Shown: positions 6,507 through 12,844, counted from the first letter of the stretch. The stretch is DNA of 16,186 nucleotides from CAZPGL01 sp964586175 (GCA_964586175.1 CAZPGL010000044.1:1-16186), one strand, 5' to 3'. The notes: generated from the letters alone by a model not told the origin. Numbers and translations are program-made.

Positions 6507-8156
6507 TCAGCCGGTCGGGAAGATCCGCCCGGCCAGCATGGTGCCGGCTACCGGCACGTCCTTCAGGGCCATGGGGTCGACCTCGAACGGGTCCTCGTCG
6601 AGGATGGCCACGTCGGCCCACTTGCGGGGCGACAGCGAGCCGATCTCGTCGTCCATGTGCAGCTGGTGGGCCGCGCCAAGGGTGACGGCTCGGAGGGCTT
6701 CGGTCACGCTGATGCGCTCGTCGGGCCCGAGGGTGAACCCGGTGGAGGTGCGGCGGTTGACGGCCGACCAGGCCACGTGCAGGGGGCCGAGCGGCGTGAC
6801 CGGGGCGTCGGAGTGCATGGACAGCGGCACGCCCAGGTCGAGGGCGGTGCGGGCCGAGTTCATGCGGGCCGCCCGATCGGGGCCGACGGTGTCGGTGACA
6901 TGCTGGTCGCCCCAGTAGTAGGTGTGGTTGGCGAAGACGTTGGCGCACATGCCCATGGCGGCCATCCGCCGGTACTGGCCGGGGCTGGTGAGCTGGCAGT
7001 GCTGGACGGTGGTGCGGTGGTCCCACCGGGGGGAGGCGGTCAGCAGCTGGTCCATCACGCCGAGCAGTACGTCGACCGTTTCGTCGCCGTTGCAGTGGAC
7101 GTGGATGGTCAGACCGGCCCGGAAGAACGGCGCCAGGGTGTCGGCGACCTGCTCGGGGGGGACGACCCAGATGCCGTTGGGTCGGTCGCCGAGGTAGCCG
7201 GGCCAGCGCAGCCGGGCCGTGAACCCCTGGATCGACCCGTCCAGCACCAGCTTGATGTGGCCGAAGCGCAGCTTGTCGCTGGATCGGGCCCGGGAAGCCA
7301 ACACGGCTTCGACGCTCTCTGCCATCTGGTCGGCCGGGCCGGGGACGGGGGAGTGGAATACCGACACCCGGGCCGGGAAGTCGTCGTGGTCGACGACCCG
7401 GCACCAGCGTTCGATCTCGGCGTCCTGGGTCGACATGCGGTTGCCGAGGTCGGTGAGGGTGGTGGTGCCGGTGCGGTTGGCGAGGCGTCCGAACGCCCAG
7501 AGGCTGTCGTCGGCCTTCATCCGGCCGAAGAACGACCGGAAGGCCGTGCTGGCGAGGAACATGGCCGCCGGTTCCTGGAGCTCACCGTTTGGCCAGCCCG
7601 AGGCGTCTTTGGCGACGCCTTCCAGGTCGGTGTCGGGGGTGATCCCCTCAGCCTCCATGAGCGCCGAGTTGACAGTGGCCAGGTGGGCGCTGGCGTGGAG
7701 CACGAAGATGGACCGGGTGGTCGAGACCCGGTCGAGATGTTGGGCGTAGAGGCGTTCGCCCTCGAAGTAGAGGGGGTCGAGGCCCCAGGCCAGCAGCGGT
7801 TCGTCGGGATCGTCGAGGGCGGCGTCGACTTCCCGCAGCCGTTCGATGACCTGGCTGATGTCCGTGCAGCCGGTCCAGATCCGGCCGTCGGGGTCCTCGC
7901 GGTCGAAGAACCCGCAGTAGGTGTGCAGCCAGTTGCCGCCGGCCATGGCGTGGCAGTGGGCTTCGACGAAGCCGGGGAGCAGCACCTTGTCGGCCAGCGA
8001 GTCGTCGACGGCGTGGTCGTCGATGACGCGTAGCTCGTCGATGGTTCCGGCAGCGAGGATGCGCCCGTCGCGCACGGCGATGGCCTGCGCGGTGGGTCGC
8101 GACGGGTCCATGGTGTGAATGGCCCGTGCGGGGAAGATCGTGGTGGGGATGGGCAT
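6507..8156 (-). CDS. Metal-dependent amidohydrolase, YtcJ-like (amidohydrolase 3 family)
   Basis: 549 residues from ATG 8154-8156. This TIM-barrel family hydrolyses amide or related C-N bonds with a metal centre; characterised relatives include N-substituted formamide deformylase. The N-terminal composite beta domain (FPARAIHTMDPSRPTAQAIA) is followed by the metal motif VEAHCHAMAGG (H67, H69). Further along are FGHIKLVLDGSIQG (possible metal-bridging Lys), HVHCNGDETVDVLLG, TTVQHCQL and SMHSDAPVTPLGP with the active-site Asp, then the C-terminal GSLSPRKWADVAILDEDPF. No signal peptide is seen. Substrate unknown. An in-frame ATG at 8210 would add 18 residues (Pro-rich, unlike the family); 8156 begins at the usual beta strand. 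The CobW-like GTPase follows 44 bp downstream and could load its metal (inference). Confidence 0.9.
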   Translation of the reverse strand: MPIPTTIFPARAIHTMDPSRPTAQAIAVRDGRILAAGTIDELRVIDDHAVDDSLADKVLLPGFVEAHCHAMAGGNWLHTYCGFFDREDPDGRIWTGCTDISQVIERLREVDAALDDPDEPLLAWGLDPLYFEGERLYAQHLDRVSTTRSIFVLHASAHLATVNSALMEAEGITPDTDLEGVAKDASGWPNGELQEPAAMFLASTAFRSFFGRMKADDSLWAFGRLANRTGTTTLTDLGNRMSTQDAEIERWCRVVDHDDFPARVSVFHSPVPGPADQMAESVEAVLASRARSSDKLRFGHIKLVLDGSIQGFTARLRWPGYLGDRPNGIWVVPPEQVADTLAPFFRAGLTIHVHCNGDETVDVLLGVMDQLLTASPRWDHRTTVQHCQLTSPGQYRRMAAMGMCANVFANHTYYWGDQHVTDTVGPDRAARMNSARTALDLGVPLSMHSDAPVTPLGPLHVAWSAVNRRTSTGFTLGPDERISVTEALRAVTLGAAHQLHMDDEIGSLSPRKWADVAILDEDPFEVDPMALKDVPVAGTMLAGRIFPTG

Positions 8157-8212
8157 GGGGTTCTTGGATCTGGGGTTCGGGGGAGCGAACGGTAGCAGCG
8201 TAGACCCCATGA

Positions 8213-8230
8213 CAGTACGAATCCGTACTG
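8213..8230. promoter_or_regulatory. Operator-like perfect inverted repeat
   Basis: CAGTACG (8213-8219) and CGTACTG (8224-8230) are perfect reverse complements separated by AATC. An 18-bp dyad with 7-bp arms is the usual shape of a TetR- or GntR-type operator. It lies between the amidohydrolase start (8156, minus) and the -10-like box of the mini-ORF transcript (8275, plus), so it could control either or both. No regulator gene is nearby. Confidence 0.45.
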
Positions 8231-8274
8231 GGCCTGGTTGTCGACGTGCCCTCCCGCGGCCGGCGATCAGCGAC

Positions 8275-8280
8275 TAGGTT
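8275..8280 (+). promoter_or_regulatory. -10-like box TAGGTT upstream of the mini-ORF
   Basis: TAGGTT is identical to the box before the GDP-fucose synthase and aconitase starts. Transcription would begin near 8286-8288, giving a leader of about 10 bases before the Shine-Dalgarno. No -35 of note is visible. Confidence 0.35.
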
Positions 8281-8300
8281 CGCGGACACCGAGGAAAGGA

Positions 8301-8390
8301 GGTGGTCCAGATCAGCGAGAGCACATCGTTCTCAGACGAACGCAACGGGACTTCGGAGGTGGGCGGCCGCTAGGGCGGCCCTGGACCACC
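8301..8390 (+). other. RNA stem enclosing the mini-ORF and covering its Shine-Dalgarno
   Basis: GGTGGTCCAG (8301-8310) and CTGGACCACC (8381-8390) are perfect 10-bp complements 70 bases apart. The 5' arm takes the last bases of GGAGG and the GTG start, so the folded form would hide the ribosome site. A second hairpin, GGCCGC TAGG GCGGCC (8365-8380), lies just inside the 3' arm and its loop contains the TAG stop. Ribosomes translating to the stop would melt that inner hairpin. Confidence 0.5.
8302..8373 (+). CDS. Candidate mini-ORF with extended Shine-Dalgarno (leader peptide?)
   Basis: The frame runs to TAG 8371-8373 and ends SDERNGTSEVGGR. Just before it, GAAAGGAGGTGGTCC (8294-8308) matches the complement of a typical bacterial 16S 3' tail at 14 of 15 positions, the odd one allowing G-U pairing. 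The only conventional start in reach is GTG 8302-8304 (23 codons), which lies inside that Shine-Dalgarno and would itself be served by GAGG 8291-8294. At normal spacing, 8 bases after GGAGG, the codon is ATC 8311, giving 20 codons. An in-frame stop at 8275 bars longer versions. The ORF is enclosed by GGTGGTCCAG 8301-8310 and CTGGACCACC 8381-8390. Family not recognised. It could be a leader peptide, a small protein, or an RNA that only binds ribosomes. Confidence 0.45.
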   Translation: MVQISESTSFSDERNGTSEVGGR

Positions 8391-8423
8391 CGGCGACTAC
8401 CCGCCGACCCACCCCCACCGGCG
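8391..8423 (+). other. Two mutually exclusive hairpins
   Basis: CGCCG at 8402-8406 can pair with CGGCG at 8391-8395 (loop ACTACC) or with CGGCG at 8419-8423 (12-base C-rich loop). Both cannot form at once. This is a switch-like arrangement, although 5-bp GC stems also arise by chance at this base composition. Confidence 0.3.
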
Positions 8424-8484
8424 ATCCTCGGCCCTGGTCCCGGCCGAGCATGAACGATCACCGACGGGAAGTTCCAGGACACGC

Positions 8485-8555
8485 GGCCCTGAGGGGCCTC
8501 GACGGGGGTTCACCACCTGGTGGCCCCCGTCGGCGCGTCCGAGGTCGTCTCGACC
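8485..8555 (+). terminator. Cluster of three hairpins, possible terminator or leader structure
   Basis: First hairpin: GGCCC 8485-8489 / GGGCC 8494-8498, loop TGAG. Second and strongest: CGACGGGGG 8500-8508 / CCCCCGTCG 8524-8532, with a small internal loop and an inner CACC/GGTG stem (8511-8514 / 8519-8522). Third: GGTCG 8543-8547 / CGACC 8551-8555, loop TCT. No T-run follows the second stem, so if it terminates, it is not a classical intrinsic terminator. Confidence 0.35.
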
Positions 8556-8597
8556 ACGGATCTGCTCGTCGTCATGTCCCGCGGGGGAGCACGGGGC

Positions 8598-8603
8598 TAA
8601 CCT
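8598..8603 (+). promoter_or_regulatory. -10-like box TAACCT for the 71-aa gene
   Basis: TAACCT is followed by 7 bases and the ATG at 8611, with no Shine-Dalgarno. It would give the small gene and the cupin their own leaderless transcript, separate from the structured RNA upstream. Confidence 0.45.
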
Positions 8604-8610
8604 CGCCGCC

Positions 8611-8826
8611 ATGACGACATCGGTTGCCCCCCCCTCGGCCTACGCCGGCCGCCGGTTCATAGGCGACAAGCGCACCCAGCAGGTGTACGACCTCGACGCG
8701 GTGATCGACGAGGAGGCCATGGCGGTGGTGCTCGACGAGCTGATGTCGGCCGACGCCTCGCTGGGGTTCGGGCCGGACACGATGGCCGAGGCCCGCAACC
8801 GCGGTTACCGGCTGCGGCGCGTCTAG
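8611..8826 (+). CDS. Small protein of unknown function (71 aa)
   Basis: 71 residues, family not recognised. A short Pro/Ala-rich N-terminus leads into a basic patch (AGRRFIGDKRTQQVYDLD), an acidic helix (VIDEEAMAVVLDELMSAD) and a basic tail (EARNRGYRLRRV). There is no membrane segment, no cysteine and no signal peptide. Start choice rests on the ATG with TAACCT 7 bases before it. The cupin gene starts 16 bp after the stop, so the two are probably one operon, and the small protein may be a partner or a regulator of the cupin (inference only). Third-position GC is high, supporting real coding. Its frame is the same as that of the mini-ORF 240 bases upstream, with only the mini-ORF TAG between; this is probably chance. 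Confidence 0.7.
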   Translation: MTTSVAPPSAYAGRRFIGDKRTQQVYDLDAVIDEEAMAVVLDELMSADASLGFGPDTMAEARNRGYRLRRV

Positions 8827-8842
8827 GCCACGGCACCGAATC

Positions 8843-9499
8843 GTGGCCGATCTGGACCTGACCCCGCTGCTGGGCGCCGTCGCCGACTTCTACGACGACC
8901 GGTCGGCCATCGACGGCTGGCCGATGTTGGCCGAAGCGGCGAGGGAGATCCGGACCGCCGCGGCCGCTGCACCGTCGGTGGTCGGCGAACCCGAGCATCT
9001 GCCGGTGGTCGACCTGCTGGCCGAGGTCGTGCCGGAGGCTGCCTCCCCGTTGGATGCCGGCGGCCCGGTGCTCCGTGAGTTCCTGGCGTTGGCCGGCTGC
9101 CTGCCATGGACGCAGACCCGGGCCTACCTGCGGTTGTTTCCCGACGACTTCCTGGCCGCTTACGGGTACGTGCGCCTGATCGGACCCGCGGGCGTCGTCA
9201 CGTCGGATCGGGCGTACGTGGGGATCGGCGTTTGGGGGCCGGGGTTGGACTACCCACTGCACATCCACCCGGCCGAGGAGACGTACCACGTGCTGGCCGG
9301 CAGGGTCGATTTCAAGGGTGCAGACGGTGCGTGGCGGGATCTGCGGCCCGGGGACAGCGCCCACAACGGTCCGGGCGATCCCCACGAGTTGGCTTTCGAC
9401 CCCGACCACGGGCCGTGCGTGCTGTTGTTCGCCTGGGCGGGGTCTCCCGAGGACCTGGCGGCGAGCGCCCGGCTCGTAGGCCAGTCGTCCGAGGTCTGA
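8843..9499 (+). CDS. DMSP-lyase-like cupin (DddL/DddQ superfamily)
   Basis: 218 residues from GTG 8843, close to the size of DddL. The N-terminal half is helical (LTPLLGAVADFY, WPMLAEAAREIRTAA), and the C-terminal half is a single cupin barrel. The cupin motif PGLDYPLHIHPAEETYHVLAG gives candidate metal ligands H140, H142 and E146 plus Y148; H181 in GDPHEL is the second-motif histidine. The xHxHPAEExY pattern is characteristic of the DMSP lyase family, where metal and Tyr promote beta-elimination of dimethylsulfoniopropionate to DMS and acrylate. Many family members are untested or act on other substrates, so DMSP lyase is a candidate function only. No DMSP transporter or acrylate-use genes are in the window. 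The next in-frame ATG would remove 27 residues. It probably forms an operon with the 71-aa gene. Confidence 0.75.
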   Translation: MADLDLTPLLGAVADFYDDRSAIDGWPMLAEAAREIRTAAAAAPSVVGEPEHLPVVDLLAEVVPEAASPLDAGGPVLREFLALAGCLPWTQTRAYLRLFPDDFLAAYGYVRLIGPAGVVTSDRAYVGIGVWGPGLDYPLHIHPAEETYHVLAGRVDFKGADGAWRDLRPGDSAHNGPGDPHELAFDPDHGPCVLLFAWAGSPEDLAASARLVGQSSEV

Positions 9500-9558
9500 C
9501 CCGCAACGTCCGGTTGGGATGCGCGGACACGGCCCTCCGGTAGGCGGGCCGACCCGGG

Positions 9559-11835
9559 TCAGCCTCCGGTCTGGGCCCGGATCAGGTTGAGGGCGCTGCC
9601 GGCCCGGAACCAGGCAATCTGGTCGTCGGACATGGTGTGATTCGTGGCGATCGACGTTGCACCCCCGTCGGCGTGGTTGACCACCACCTCGACCGGCCGG
9701 CCCGGCGCCAACCCGGCCAGGCCGATCACCGAAATTCGGTCCGATTCGCCGATGGCGTCGTAGTCGGCCGGGTCGGCGAAGGTCAGCGGCAGAACGCCCT
9801 GCTTCTTGAGGTTGGTCTCGTGGATGCGGGCGAACGAACGGGCGATGACCACCTTGGCGCCCCGGAACCGCGGTTCCATCGCCGCGTGCTCCCGCGACGA
9901 CCCCTCACCCATGTTCTCGTCGCCGATGGCCACCCAGGACACGCCGGCCTCGTGGTAGCGACGGGCGATCTCCGGGTAGGTACGGGTCTCGCCGTCGGTG
10001 GCGTCCCAACCGGTACCCACCTCGCCGGTGAAGGCGTTGACGGCACCCATGTAGACGTTGCCCGAGATGTTCTCGAGGTGGCCCCGGTACTTCAGCCACG
10101 GGCCGGCCATGGAGATGTGGTCGGTGGTGCACTTGCCCTGGGCCTTGACCAGCACCGTCAGGTCGGTCAGGTCGCCGCCGTCCCATGCCGGGAAGGGGGT
10201 CAGGACCTGGAGGCGGTCACTGGTCGGCGACACGGCCACCTCGATGTCCGAGCCATCGGCGGGAGGCGCCTGGAAGGTCTCCTCGCCGGGGTCGAAGCCG
10301 TCCGCCGGCAGCTCCTCGCCGTCGCCCACCGTCAGGCGGACCTCTTCGCCGGCGTCGTTGACCAGGGTGTCGTTGGCCGGGTCGAAGTCCAGCCGCCCGG
10401 CGATGGTCAGGGCGATCACCGTCTCGGGTGACGTCACGAAGGCGTGCGTGGTGGCGTAGCCGTCGTTGCGCTTGGGGAAGTTCCGGTTGTAGCTGGTGAC
10501 GATGGAGTTGGGGATGCCGTCGTCGAGGTCCTGGCGGTCCCACTGGCCGATGCACGGCCCGCAGGCGTTGGCCAGCACGGTGGCGCCGAGGGCCTCGAAG
10601 TCGGCGAGCAGGCCGTCGCGCTCGATGGTGGCCCGCACCTGTTCGGAACCGGGGGTGACGAGCAGCGGCACCTTGCACGACACACCCTTGGCGACGGCGT
10701 CGCGGGCGATGCTGGCCGCCCGGGTGATGTCCTCGTAGGACGAGTTGGTGCACGAGCCGATGAGGCCGGCGCTGACCTCGAGCGGCCAGCCGTTGGCTTC
10801 GGCTTCGGCACCCAGGTCGGCGACCGGTCGGGCCAGGTCGGGCGTGTGGGGGCCGTTGATGTGCGGCGACAGGGTGGAGAGGTCGATCTCGATGACCCGG
10901 TCGAAGAACCGCTCCGGGTCGGCCTCGACATCGTCGTCGGCCCGCAGGTGGTGGGCGACGGCGTCGGCGGCGTCGGCGACCGCTTCGCGGCCGGTGGCCT
11001 TGAGGTAGCGGGCGACAGCGTCGTCGTAGGCGAACAGCGACGTGGTGGCCCCGATCTCGGCGCCCATGTTGCAGATGGTGGCTTTGCCGGTGGCCGACAG
11101 GCTGCGGGCCCCGGGGCCGAAGTACTCGACGATGGCCCCGGTGCCGCCCCTGACGGTGAGGATGTCGGCGACCTTCAAGATGACGTCCTTGGGGGCGGCC
11201 CAGCCGTCCAGCTCGCCGGTGAGGTGGACGCCGATGAGCTGGGGCCACTTGACGTTCCACGGGAAGCCGGTCATGACGTCGACGGCGTCGGCTCCACCCA
11301 CGCCGATGGCGACCATGCCGAGCCCGCCGGCATTGGGGGTGTGGCTGTCGGTGCCGATCATCATCCCGCCGGGGAAGGCGTACTGCTCGAGCACGACCTG
11401 GTGGATGATGCCCGAGCCGGGCTTCCAGAAGCCGGCGCCGTAGCGGGCGCACACCGAGGCCAGGAAGTCGTAGACCTCGCGGTTGTCGTCCACTGCGGCG
11501 GCCAGGTCCTTCTTGCCGTCGTCGCGGGCCTGGATGAGGTGGTCGCAGTGGGTGGTGGTGGGGACCTGGACCTCGTCGAGGCCGGCGGTCATGAACTGCA
11601 GCCACGCCATCTGGGCGGTGGCGTCCTGCATGGCCACCCGGTCGGGGCGCATGTCGACGTACGACTTGCCGCGTTCGAGTTCGGCGGTCGCCGGGTCGTC
11701 GAGGTGGTTGACGAGGATCTTCTCGGCCAGGGTCAGCGGCCGACCCAGCCGATGGCGGCCGGCGGCGACCCGCTCGTCGAGGGAGGCGTAGACGCGGTTG
11801 ATCAACTCGATCGGGGTGGAAGCGGCGACGGCCAT
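9559..11835 (-). CDS. acn: Aconitate hydratase, mitochondrial-type
   Basis: 758 residues, the length of mitochondrial aconitase and clearly shorter than the roughly 900 of AcnA/IRP-type. It interconverts citrate and isocitrate through a [4Fe-4S] cluster in the TCA cycle. The N-terminal part (DRVAMQDATAQMAWLQFM, THCDHLIQA, GFWKPGSGIIHQVVLEQYAF, MIGTDSHTPNAGGLG, CNMGAEIGATTS) follows the mitochondrial family order. Cluster cysteines are C362 in GSCTNSS and C425 and C428 in NACGPCIGQ. The C-terminal swivel domain has GEGSSREHAAMEPRF with the catalytic Ser-Arg at about 646-648. The ATG at 11835 has TAGGTT 4 bases before it. It is convergent with the cupin gene and downstream of the luciferase-like gene's divergent neighbour group. 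Confidence 0.94.
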   Translation of the reverse strand: MAVAASTPIELINRVYASLDERVAAGRHRLGRPLTLAEKILVNHLDDPATAELERGKSYVDMRPDRVAMQDATAQMAWLQFMTAGLDEVQVPTTTHCDHLIQARDDGKKDLAAAVDDNREVYDFLASVCARYGAGFWKPGSGIIHQVVLEQYAFPGGMMIGTDSHTPNAGGLGMVAIGVGGADAVDVMTGFPWNVKWPQLIGVHLTGELDGWAAPKDVILKVADILTVRGGTGAIVEYFGPGARSLSATGKATICNMGAEIGATTSLFAYDDAVARYLKATGREAVADAADAVAHHLRADDDVEADPERFFDRVIEIDLSTLSPHINGPHTPDLARPVADLGAEAEANGWPLEVSAGLIGSCTNSSYEDITRAASIARDAVAKGVSCKVPLLVTPGSEQVRATIERDGLLADFEALGATVLANACGPCIGQWDRQDLDDGIPNSIVTSYNRNFPKRNDGYATTHAFVTSPETVIALTIAGRLDFDPANDTLVNDAGEEVRLTVGDGEELPADGFDPGEETFQAPPADGSDIEVAVSPTSDRLQVLTPFPAWDGGDLTDLTVLVKAQGKCTTDHISMAGPWLKYRGHLENISGNVYMGAVNAFTGEVGTGWDATDGETRTYPEIARRYHEAGVSWVAIGDENMGEGSSREHAAMEPRFRGAKVVIARSFARIHETNLKKQGVLPLTFADPADYDAIGESDRISVIGLAGLAPGRPVEVVVNHADGGATSIATNHTMSDDQIAWFRAGSALNLIRAQTGG

Positions 11836-11839
11836 GGGG

Positions 11840-11845
11840 AACCTA
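11840..11845 (-). promoter_or_regulatory. -10-like box TAGGTT for aconitase
   Basis: On the minus strand TAGGTT is followed by CCCC and the ATG at 11835. The 4-base gap is shorter than at the other genes, so either the transcript starts at or just inside the ATG, or the box is not used. There is no Shine-Dalgarno. Confidence 0.3.
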
Positions 11846-11915
11846 GGGCTTTCGGAGTGGATAGGCGGGTCAGGAGGCCGGAGGTGCCGGGCGGAGCCGC
11901 GGCTGGGGCGACGTT

Positions 11916-11932
11916 GCCCGGGCCTGCCGGGC
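11916..11932 (-). terminator. Hairpin immediately after the luciferase-like gene
   Basis: GCCCGG 11916-11921 and CCGGGC 11927-11932 form a 6-bp GC stem with a 5-base loop, directly abutting the TGA stop of the oxidoreductase. No T-run follows, so terminator function is a guess. It would separate that gene from aconitase, 97 bp further on the same strand. Confidence 0.35.
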
Positions 11933-12832
11933 TCAGGCTACCGGCCCGGCCTGGCCCCGGTACGGGGCGATGACGTTGGTGGCGTACCACTCGATGGCCG
12001 CCAGCTTCTCCGACAGAGGTTGGGTGTCGGGGCCCGGTGCGTAGCTATCGGCTCGGAATCCGACGATGACGTCGGTGACCCCCCGGGCGGCCAGCCGGTC
12101 GAGCCCGGCCGGGTCGTAGGCGTCGGTGGAGATGACATGGATCTCGAAGGGGTGGGCGGCGCGTCCGTGGTGGTCGCGCCGCCCCTGGAGTCGCCGCAGG
12201 TATTCGTCGAGCGCCTCGGGGTCGCCGCCGGCGTGCATCCAGCCGTCGCCGAGACGGGCGGCCCGGTCGAGGGCCATGGCCGAGTGGCCGCCGACGAGGA
12301 TCGGTACCGGCTGGACGGGGACCGGACAGATCTTGATCGACGGCACGTCGATGTGGTCGCCGTGGTATTCGGTGTAGTCGCCGGTCAGCAGGCCCCGGAT
12401 GACGGTGATCATCTCGTCGGTGCGTGCGCCGCGTTGCGCCCATGGCACGCCGGTGACCTGGTAGTCCTCGGGCCATGGGCTGGTGCCGATGCCGAGCCCG
12501 AGCCGGTTGCCGCTCATGACGGCCACCGAGGCGACGCTCTTGGCGACGAGTACCGGGTTGCGCACGGTGAGCTTCAACACGAAGGTGGTGAACCGCAGGT
12601 GTTCGGTCACCGCGGCCAGGGCCGGGATGAGGGTGAACGGCTCGATGAACGGTTTGTCGTCGAGGAACTCACGCTGCCCGCCGGCGGTGTACGGGTAGGT
12701 GCTGTCGGAGTACTCGGGGTAGCAGATGCTGTCCGGCACCACGAACGAGTCGAATCCGGCCGCTTCGGCGGCCTGGACCAGGGTCGGGTAGTTGGCCGGG
12801 TCGGTCATCGACTCGGCGTACGAGAAGCGCAT
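11933..12832 (-). CDS. Luciferase-like oxidoreductase, probably F420-dependent
   Basis: 299 residues from ATG 12830-12832. It has the bacterial luciferase-like TIM barrel: an N-terminal strand MRFSYAESM, then LVQAAEAAGFDSFVVPDS, LRFTTFVLKLTVRNPVLVAKSVASVAVMSGNRLGLGIG and MITVIRGLLTGD, then VPILVGGHSAMALDRAARLGDGWM. In Actinobacteria this group mostly uses reduced coenzyme F420 to oxidise or reduce small organic substrates. FMN use cannot be excluded and the substrate is unknown. The frame is open for 38 more codons upstream, but those are Gly-rich and unlike the family. The chosen ATG starts at the first barrel strand and has GAGCAT 6 bases upstream. It is divergent from dnaG across a 161-bp region. 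Confidence 0.87.
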   Translation of the reverse strand: MRFSYAESMTDPANYPTLVQAAEAAGFDSFVVPDSICYPEYSDSTYPYTAGGQREFLDDKPFIEPFTLIPALAAVTEHLRFTTFVLKLTVRNPVLVAKSVASVAVMSGNRLGLGIGTSPWPEDYQVTGVPWAQRGARTDEMITVIRGLLTGDYTEYHGDHIDVPSIKICPVPVQPVPILVGGHSAMALDRAARLGDGWMHAGGDPEALDEYLRRLQGRRDHHGRAAHPFEIHVISTDAYDPAGLDRLAARGVTDVIVGFRADSYAPGPDTQPLSEKLAAIEWYATNVIAPYRGQAGPVA

Positions 12833-12838
12833 GCCGTG

Positions 12839-12844
12839 ATGCTC
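12839..12844 (-). promoter_or_regulatory. -10-like box GAGCAT for the luciferase-like gene
   Basis: On the minus strand GAGCAT (pattern NANNNT) is followed by 6 bases and the ATG at 12832, with no Shine-Dalgarno. It is the weakest match of the set. Confidence 0.3.

Larger units (their letters stand above)
8231..8610 (+). other. Gene-poor structured region between amidohydrolase and the 71-aa gene
   Basis: No recognisable protein gene occupies these 380 bases. Long frames exist on both strands, but their predicted proteins are Arg/Pro/Gly-rich and low in third-position bias, so they look like chance open frames in GC-rich DNA. The region holds a -10-like box at 8275, a very long Shine-Dalgarno at 8295-8308, a mini-ORF ending at 8373, a 10-bp stem enclosing that ORF, two competing CGCCG/CGGCG hairpins at 8391-8423 and three more hairpins between 8485 and 8555. 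Taken together it looks like a structured leader or small RNA. Function unknown. Confidence 0.5.

Noticed and set aside
8374..8610. Open frame joining the mini-ORF to the 71-aa protein through its TAG, possible stop readthrough
   Set aside because: Other frames on both strands are also open here, and the intervening product is low-complexity, so an open frame carries little weight.
8281..8610. A known riboswitch, RNase P RNA, tmRNA or 6C RNA
   Set aside because: GAGGAAAG resembles the start of an RNase P core motif, and one loop is C-rich, but the required conserved partners and overall layout of these RNAs are not present.
8447..8614. A 55-codon plus-strand ORF whose TGA overlaps the ATG at 8611 (ATGA), suggestive of translational coupling
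   Set aside because: Third-position composition is not gene-like, the product is Arg/Gly/Pro-rich, no Shine-Dalgarno is present, and the segment is better explained by RNA hairpins.
9540..9580. GACCCGGGTC palindrome between the cupin and aconitase as a bidirectional terminator
   Set aside because: It is a 10-bp palindrome with no loop and no T-run, expected by chance at this GC content.
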